This document shows positions 16,091-20,996 of a stretch of DNA of 20,996 bases, in pieces. Both the position numbers and the translations under genes were made by a program. Under the pieces are notes generated by a model that worked only from the letters and a program-made list of their open reading frames with translations, was not told where the DNA came from and made no database searches. The stretch's first letter is position 1. Each line of letters opens with the position of its first letter. Source of the stretch: Draconibacterium sp. GTDB taxonomy: Bacteria > Bacteroidota > Bacteroidia > Bacteroidales > Prolixibacteraceae. The DNA lies in contig WGCT01000564.1 in the NCBI GenBank assembly GCA_015493625.1, forward strand, positions 1 to 20,996, in the 5' to 3' direction.

Positions 16091-17524
16091 ATGATTAAAA
16101 ATCATTTAAAAAATATTTTAACTCAAAATTTGCCTTTTCAGCCTACCGGTTGCCAACAAGGCTTAATCGATGTTTTGTCCGAATATATTGTATCGCATAA
16201 ACCCGACCAAATTATGTTGATAAAAGGTTATGCCGGAACCGGAAAAACAACTATGGTTTTCTCTTTAACACAAGCACTTGCATCCCTCAAAATTCGTTCC
16301 GTTTTGTTGGCTCCAACAGGAAGAGCAGCAAAAGTTATGGCCGGATACAGTAAAATGCCTGCATTTACCATTCATAAAAAAATTTATCGTCAAAAATCTT
16401 CCGCTGACGGAATGGGAAAGTTCTCGTTAGATAAAAATTTATTTAAAAACACCTATTTTATTGTCGACGAAGCTTCGATGATTTCGAACGAGCGAAATGA
16501 GAACTCTGTTTTTGGCAGTGGCCGGTTGTTAGACGATTTGCTCGAATATGTCTATTCGGGCGAAAATTGCCGACTGGTTTTGGTAGGAGATACCGCCCAG
16601 TTGCCTCCGGTGAAATTAAATATTAGTCCGGCTTTGGAAGCTGCTACATTAGAATATTATGGTTTTACAGTAAAAGAGGTGGAGTTAAAAGAGGTGGTGC
16701 GGCAGGAATACGATTCGGGAATTTTATTTAATGCCACAAAAATTAGAGACAGAATAGGCAACATCAATGAAAATTCAGGTTTTTTTCGTGTTGATGTAAA
16801 TCCGTTTCCCGATGTTGAACGTGTTTCGGGGGAGGAGTTAATTGAAACCATTTCGGGGGCTTACGACAAATATGGACTGTTTGAAACAACCGTGGTAACA
16901 CGCTCGAACAAAAGGGCAAATTTATTTAATAAAGGAATTCGCGGATCGATTTTATACAAAGAGAATGAAATTGAAAAGGGCGATCTGTTGATGATTGTAA
17001 AAAATAACTACTTCTGGATGAATGACGATATGGAGCTCGATTTTATTGCCAATGGCGATATTGCAGAGATTGTTGCCATTTCGGGCTATGAAGAGTTATA
17101 CGGATTCCGCTTTGCAAACGTGAGTTTGCGTTTTATTGATTACGATAATGTTGAAATAGATTGTAAAATATTTCTAGAAACTCTTGATATTGAGTCAGCC
17201 TCATTTTCAAACGAGCAAAACCGAAAACTTTTCGATGCAGTTGCCGAAGATTATATGGAGATAAGAAACAAACGTAACCGTTGGAAAAAAATTAAAGAGA
17301 ATCCGTATTACAATGCTTTGCAGGTAAAATTTGCCTATGCAATTACTTGTCATAAAGCACAGGGAGGACAGTGGAAAAGCGTGTTTGTCGACCACGGTTA
17401 TGTAACCGAAGAGATGTTAAACACCGAGTATTACAGGTGGTTATATACTGCATTTACTCGCCCAACGGAAAAGCTGTTTCTGGTTAATTTTCATAAAAAT
17501 TTTTTTGAAAGCGAGGATTTTTAA
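16091..17524 (+). CDS. SF1B DNA helicase, RecD/Pif1-like
   Basis: ATP-dependent 5'-3' type helicase of 477 residues, probably acting in DNA repair or recombination. Motifs in order: Q-motif-like QPTGCQQGLI near residue 17, Walker A GYAGTGKTT (46-54), motif Ia LAPTGRAAKVM (73-83), Walker B FIVDEASM (123-130), motif III GDTAQLPPV (166-174), the motif V-type region AYAITCHKAQGGQW, and motif VI YTAFTRPTEKLFLV near the C-terminus. The C-terminal UvrD-like part is as in RecD. The protein is much shorter than RecD2 and lacks its N-terminal region, which fits the short stand-alone RecD-like helicases common in Bacteroidota. It is transcribed alone, diverging from the pilin-like gene and converging on rnz. 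The ATG at 16091 is the first start in the frame. Confidence 0.88.
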   Translation: MIKNHLKNILTQNLPFQPTGCQQGLIDVLSEYIVSHKPDQIMLIKGYAGTGKTTMVFSLTQALASLKIRSVLLAPTGRAAKVMAGYSKMPAFTIHKKIYRQKSSADGMGKFSLDKNLFKNTYFIVDEASMISNERNENSVFGSGRLLDDLLEYVYSGENCRLVLVGDTAQLPPVKLNISPALEAATLEYYGFTVKEVELKEVVRQEYDSGILFNATKIRDRIGNINENSGFFRVDVNPFPDVERVSGEELIETISGAYDKYGLFETTVVTRSNKRANLFNKGIRGSILYKENEIEKGDLLMIVKNNYFWMNDDMELDFIANGDIAEIVAISGYEELYGFRFANVSLRFIDYDNVEIDCKIFLETLDIESASFSNEQNRKLFDAVAEDYMEIRNKRNRWKKIKENPYYNALQVKFAYAITCHKAQGGQWKSVFVDHGYVTEEMLNTEYYRWLYTAFTRPTEKLFLVNFHKNFFESEDF

Positions 17525-17607
17525 TTCAATTGTATTCAACTCAGACCGGTATTGGGGGAAATATCTGATTTGAGAATATTATCGACTAACCGTAAGAACC
17601 GATTGCT

Positions 17608-18531
17608 TTATGTTTTGCTGATTATTTTATATGTTTTTCCTTCCTGTACTGCTTCACAATTTTCGAAAAAAGTACGTGCTTCGTTTTCAAAAAGCGAACT
17701 ATTGTTGTACCGCGCAGAGAAATGGCCGATAATTAGTTTTTTTGCATTGGCAAGTTTTGCAATTTTTGCAGCATCAATTGCGGTCGAATGCATTGTTTTA
17801 GCGGCAAAGTCGCGCATCTCTTCAGGAAATGTTGCTTCGTGGTACAATAAGTCCACATTTTTAATCACCTCAACAATGGGCTCGTGGTAGGCTGTGTCGG
17901 TGCAAAATGCGTATGAACGTGGGTGGGGTGGAGGAGTAGTGAGAGTTTTGTTTAGAATAGTCTCTCCGTTTTCAGTTATGAAATCTGCTCCCGCTTTAAT
18001 CTTTTTTATCTGTGCAATGGGAATAGTAAATTGCTGAATAGCCTCTTTTTTTATGTTGGCTTGTTTTTTTATCTCTTTAAACAAAAAACCACACGTTGAA
18101 ATGCTGTGATTTAGCGGAAACGAAAAAACTTCGACACGTTTGTCTGAATAAATTTTCTGTTTTTTCTTAAAGTTTAGCGGATGGAAAATTAAATTAACGT
18201 TCATCTCTCCTTTTATGAAATTGAGTTGGGGCTGTATTAAATCTTTTAATTCAGAAGGAGAATAAATATGAACTTCAGTTTTTAGTCCCAGTAAATTTAG
18301 TGTTGAAATTAATCCGATTAATCCGTAATAATGGTCGCCGTGCAGGTGCGAAATAAAAATGTGTTTAATTTTGCTGAATCCGATTTTTAACCGGCGCAGT
18401 TGTATTTGGGTTCCTTCTCCGCAATCGATTAAAAAAAACCGCCCAAGTATATTTAATACCTGGGCGGTTGGATATCTCTCGGATGTAGGTAATGCTGAGC
18501 TACTTCCTAATATGGTCAATTCAAAAGGCAT
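17608..18531 (-). CDS. rnz: Ribonuclease Z
   Basis: Metallo-beta-lactamase-fold endonuclease of 307 residues that trims the 3' ends of tRNA precursors. It has the RNase Z N-terminus (ELTILGSSSALPT), IDCGEGTQIQLRR, the zinc ligands HLHGDH (62-67), the later TDTAYHE and YHEATF segments, and a C-terminal LIIGHFSARY with the last histidine ligand. The length is normal for a bacterial enzyme, and 6 bases separate it from the STAS gene. It is the third gene after rpsA. Codons 22-33 form a strong hairpin followed by a U run in the mRNA (separate entry). The residues there (LGRFF) replace a stretch that is less conserved in the homologues I remember. Confidence 0.93.
   Translation of the reverse strand: MPFELTILGSSSALPTSERYPTAQVLNILGRFFLIDCGEGTQIQLRRLKIGFSKIKHIFISHLHGDHYYGLIGLISTLNLLGLKTEVHIYSPSELKDLIQPQLNFIKGEMNVNLIFHPLNFKKKQKIYSDKRVEVFSFPLNHSISTCGFLFKEIKKQANIKKEAIQQFTIPIAQIKKIKAGADFITENGETILNKTLTTPPPHPRSYAFCTDTAYHEPIVEVIKNVDLLYHEATFPEEMRDFAAKTMHSTAIDAAKIAKLANAKKLIIGHFSARYNNSSLFENEARTFFENCEAVQEGKTYKIISKT
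18431..18469 (-). terminator. Intrinsic-terminator-like hairpin inside the rnz coding sequence
   Basis: Read on the minus strand, AACCGCCCAGGTAT (18469-18456) and ATACTTGGGCGGTT (18450-18437) form a 14-bp stem with a 5-base loop. Six further T follow at 18436-18431, so the T run is eight long in all. Thirteen pairs are Watson-Crick and one is G-U in the sense RNA; in the plus-strand RNA that pair is A-C and no U run follows. The hairpin begins 62 bases after the first base of the rnz start codon. It could act as an attenuator or polarity site limiting transcription from rpsA, or it could be an accident of coding. Shape is certain; function is inferred. Confidence 0.6.
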
Positions 18532-18537
18532 TCCTTA

Positions 18538-18891
18538 TTACAGGTTTTCCTTTTTTTTCAATAAATCTTTTGCCTCATCGGCAGTTCCGGTAATTAGCAG
18601 AACTGTGTTCAGCATCGAGATATTTACTAAATTTTCCACATCGGGCTGAAGACCACACAAAACAAATGTACCTATTGAATCTTCGCATAACCGATTGGCA
18701 ACCAAAACGGCTCTCAATCCAGATGAGTCGCAATAATTGCAACTACTTAAATCGAGAATAATGTTTTTTTCGCCTTCGTTATTAACAACAACCAACTTCG
18801 ATTTTAAATCGGGCGCATTGTTTGTGTCAAGTCTGTCGGAATTTACTTTTATTAAAGTATGATTTCCGTTCTTTTGAATTTCGAATTCCAT
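18538..18891 (-). CDS. STAS-domain protein (anti-sigma factor antagonist-like)
   Basis: A single STAS domain of 117 residues, the SpoIIAA/RsbV type. Such proteins usually bind and release serine-kinase anti-sigma factors, or act as phosphorylation-controlled switches. The core signature LDLSSCNYCDSSGLRAVLVANR is present, with S56 after D55 at the position phosphorylated in SpoIIAA. No kinase, phosphatase or sigma factor gene is in the window, so the partner is unknown. It lies 47 bases after rpsA and 6 bases before rnz on the same strand, probably co-transcribed. The 47-base gap holds a 12-base direct repeat, AGAATTTgGTAA and AGAATTTcGTAA (18924-18935 and 18904-18915), and no good -7 box or terminator. 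Confidence 0.88.
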   Translation of the reverse strand: MEFEIQKNGNHTLIKVNSDRLDTNNAPDLKSKLVVVNNEGEKNIILDLSSCNYCDSSGLRAVLVANRLCEDSIGTFVLCGLQPDVENLVNISMLNTVLLITGTADEAKDLLKKKENL

Positions 18892-18938
18892 TATCTAATC
18901 AATTTACGAAATTCTTCTGGAAATTACCAAATTCTGAC

Positions 18939-20996
18939 TTATTTATCTTTTTTCTCTTTTTCTTCCATTTTCGATTTCAATGCAGCCAAGTCACTGATAT
19001 CTCCCAATGTAGTTTTTTCGATGTTGTCGCTAACCGATTTCATAGCTTTTTTGTTCGAACGCGATTGCGTTTTACGTTTAGCTCCCTCTTCGGCACGTTT
19101 TACATCTTCAAAAATTCTTGAGTGCGATACAATAATTCTTTTTGCTGACTTGTTGAATTCGATAACTTTGAAATCGAGTTTTTCGTCTTGTTTAACCGAT
19201 GTTCCGTCTTCTTTAACAAGGTGACGGGGTGTAGCAAAACCTTCAACACCGTATGGAAGTGCAATAACAGCACCTTTGTCCATTAAATCAACCACTGTTC
19301 CTTCGTGAATTGAATCGGTTGTGAAAATTGTTTCGAATACATCCCATGGATTTTCTTCCAGTTGTTTATGTCCTAAACTTAATCTACGGTTATCTTTATC
19401 AATATCGAGAACAACTACTTCAATGGTTTCTCCAATTGCAGTAAATTCCGATGGGTGTTTAATTTTTTTCGTCCAGCTAAGGTCCGAAATATGAATTAAG
19501 CCATCAACTCCTTCTGCGATTTCAACAAAAACTCCAAAGTTTGTGAAGTTGCGAACGGTAGCTTTATGCTTACTTCCAACTTGGTATTCTGTATCAATTT
19601 TCTCCCATGGGTCGGGTTTCAATTGTTTAATACCGAGCGACATTTTACGCTCTTCGCGATCTAATGTAAGAATTGCAGCTTCTATTTCGTCTCCCACTTT
19701 CAGGAAGTCTTGTGCGCTTCTCAGGTGTTGGCTCCACGACATTTCCGAAACGTGAATTAAACCTTCAACTCCCGGAGCAATTTCAACAAATGCACCATAG
19801 TCGGCAATAACAACAACTTTACCTTTTATTTTGTCGCCCACTTTTAATTCTGCATCCAAATTATCCCATGGGTGCGGAGTAAGTTGTTTTAATCCTAAGG
19901 CAATACGTTTTTTGTCATCATCAAAATCGAGAATTACAACATTTAATTTCTGATCCAATTCAACAATTTCGGTTGGGTGCGAGATGCGTCCCCACGAAAG
20001 GTCGGTAATATGAATAAGTCCATCAACACCGCCAAGATCCATAAATACTCCGTATGAAGTAACGTTCTTAACCGTTCCTTCAAGAACTTGTCCTTTTTCG
20101 AGTTTAGCAATAATCTCTTTTTTCTGTTGTTCGAGTTCGGCTTCGATAAGTGCTTTGTGAGAAACAACAACGTTGCGGTATTCCTGATTAATTTTAACCA
20201 CTTTGAATTCCATTGTTTTTCCAACAAATACATCGTAGTCGCGAATGGGTTTAACATCGATTTGCGAACCGGGTAAGAATGCTTCAATTCCAAAAACATC
20301 GACAATCATACCTCCTTTGGTACGGCACTTAATGTATCCCTTAATAATTTCGCTGTTTTCGAGCGACTCGTTAACACGCTCCCAAGAACGGGTGGCACGT
20401 GCTTGTCGGTGCGACAGAATCATCTGTCCTTTTTTGTCTTCCAGACTTTCGATGTAAACATCAACTTTGTCGCCTACTTTTAAGTCGGGATTGTAGCGGA
20501 ATTCGTTTAAACTAACAATTCCGTCAGATTTGTAACCTATGTCGACTACAACTTCGCGTTTGTTTAACGAAATAACAGTTCCTTCCAGAACCTCTTTTTC
20601 CGAAACGGTGTTTAATGTGTTGTCGTACAAGCTTGCAAGTTCTTCTCTCTCTTTTGCAGAGTAAGTGTCAACATTGCTTTCAAGGCTGTCCCAATCGAAC
20701 TCTTCTTCGGCGGGTGCCTCTTCTTTTGTTTCAACCGGAGCTTCTTTTTTTGTTTTTTTAGCAGCTTTAGGTTTCTTTTCAGCAACAACTTCTTCAGTTG
20801 CAGCTTCTTTAATTTCTTTGGTTGCTTCTTCAGCAACTTTTTCTTCTTTTGGTGCCTCTTCGGCAACAACTTTTTCAGTTGTTTCTTCAGCAACTGCTTC
20901 AACTTTCTTCTTTGTTGCAGCTTTTTTTGCTTTTTTCTCTTCTTGAGCGGGGGCTTTTTTTACCTCCTCTTCAATAATCTCTTTTTTCTTTTCAGT
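18939..20996 (-). CDS. rpsA: Ribosomal protein S1 (5' end outside window), with long charged N-terminal extension
   Basis: Single-stranded RNA-binding 30S protein needed for mRNA loading; it is especially important in Bacteroidota, where Shine-Dalgarno sequences are rare. The visible 685 residues contain six S1 domains. They begin near VLEGTVISLNKREVV, IIKGYIKCRTKGG, VLEGTVKNVTSYG, KIKGKVVVIADYG, KHKATVRNFTNFG and IHEGTVVDLMDKG. A Lys-rich tail (KSKMEEKEKKDK) ends the protein. The frame stays open to the window edge, so the TTG at 20630 is not the start. The first 99 visible residues are almost only K, E, A, V, T and P with loose AEE repeats. They lead into EFDWDSLES, which aligns with the DFNWD segment near the N-terminus of S1 in Bacteroides. 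It heads the likely rpsA, STAS, rnz transcript. Confidence 0.94.
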   Translation of the reverse strand, partial: TEKKKEIIEEEVKKAPAQEEKKAKKAATKKKVEAVAEETTEKVVAEEAPKEEKVAEEATKEIKEAATEEVVAEKKPKAAKKTKKEAPVETKEEAPAEEEFDWDSLESNVDTYSAKEREELASLYDNTLNTVSEKEVLEGTVISLNKREVVVDIGYKSDGIVSLNEFRYNPDLKVGDKVDVYIESLEDKKGQMILSHRQARATRSWERVNESLENSEIIKGYIKCRTKGGMIVDVFGIEAFLPGSQIDVKPIRDYDVFVGKTMEFKVVKINQEYRNVVVSHKALIEAELEQQKKEIIAKLEKGQVLEGTVKNVTSYGVFMDLGGVDGLIHITDLSWGRISHPTEIVELDQKLNVVILDFDDDKKRIALGLKQLTPHPWDNLDAELKVGDKIKGKVVVIADYGAFVEIAPGVEGLIHVSEMSWSQHLRSAQDFLKVGDEIEAAILTLDREERKMSLGIKQLKPDPWEKIDTEYQVGSKHKATVRNFTNFGVFVEIAEGVDGLIHISDLSWTKKIKHPSEFTAIGETIEVVVLDIDKDNRRLSLGHKQLEENPWDVFETIFTTDSIHEGTVVDLMDKGAVIALPYGVEGFATPRHLVKEDGTSVKQDEKLDFKVIEFNKSAKRIIVSHSRIFEDVKRAEEGAKRKTQSRSNKKAMKSVSDNIEKTTLGDISDLAALKSKMEEKEKKDK

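Noticed and set aside
17552..17890. Plus-strand open frame after the helicase
   Set aside because: Almost all of it is antisense to the C-terminal coding region of rnz, with no recognisable features.
20612..20902. Very lysine- and leucine-rich open frame on the minus strand
   Set aside because: It is the alternative frame of the repetitive AAA/GAA-rich 5' part of rpsA. The in-frame S1 reading continues cleanly through the whole stretch.
1..20996. CRISPR arrays, insertion sequences, tRNA or rRNA genes, defence islands
   Set aside because: No regularly spaced repeats, transposase or integrase motifs, tRNA-like folds or foreign-looking blocks were seen on either strand by eye.

Overview
The window is a chromosomal segment of a Bacteroidota bacterium. 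The best fit is the Bacteroidales/Marinilabiliales side, possibly a Prolixibacteraceae relative; this is judged from protein style only. Supporting signs are a TamL lipoprotein paired with TamB, DUF4421 and DUF3822 proteins, a Bacteroidota-type ribosomal protein S1, AT-rich DNA with few Shine-Dalgarno sequences, and several upstream boxes matching the Bacteroidota -7 consensus TAnnTTTG. All genes look chromosomal. I see no mobile element, CRISPR array, tRNA or rRNA.

Layout, left to right. (1) Bases 1-1320 (+): 3' part of a MiaB-type tRNA methylthiotransferase, cut by the window edge. (2) Bases 1325-4576 (-): an operon of mnmH (tRNA 2-selenouridine synthase), a cysteine desulfurase of selenocysteine-lyase type, and a DUF4421 envelope protein. 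It is preceded by its own promoter-like box. (3) Bases 4657-11882 (-): tamB followed by tamL, the envelope translocation and assembly module; both appear to use non-ATG starts. (4) Bases 11883-12256: a 374-base divergent regulatory region with a 16-base tandem repeat. (5) Bases 12257-13992 (+): dnaX. It is split into two frames at a run of ten A, directly followed by a stop codon and a hairpin, which is the layout of a recoding site making gamma and tau. (6) Bases 14022-15998 (-): a pilin-like membrane protein, a DUF3822 protein and rsmD. (7) Bases 16091-17524 (+): a RecD/Pif1-like SF1B helicase. (8) Bases 17608-20996 (-): rpsA (5' end outside the window), a small STAS protein and rnz (RNase Z).

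The gene content is largely core RNA/tRNA maturation (miaB, mnmH, rsmD, rnz), translation (rpsA), replication and repair (dnaX, helicase) and envelope assembly (tamB, tamL). The most unusual signals are not genes. One is the probable -1 frameshift site in dnaX. The other is a textbook-shaped intrinsic terminator buried inside the rnz coding sequence, downstream of the highly expressed rpsA; its stem is fully paired only in the sense RNA. Two further points are a Lys/Glu/Ala-rich N-terminal extension of S1 and a possible pilin-like/PilM-like pair upstream of rsmD.
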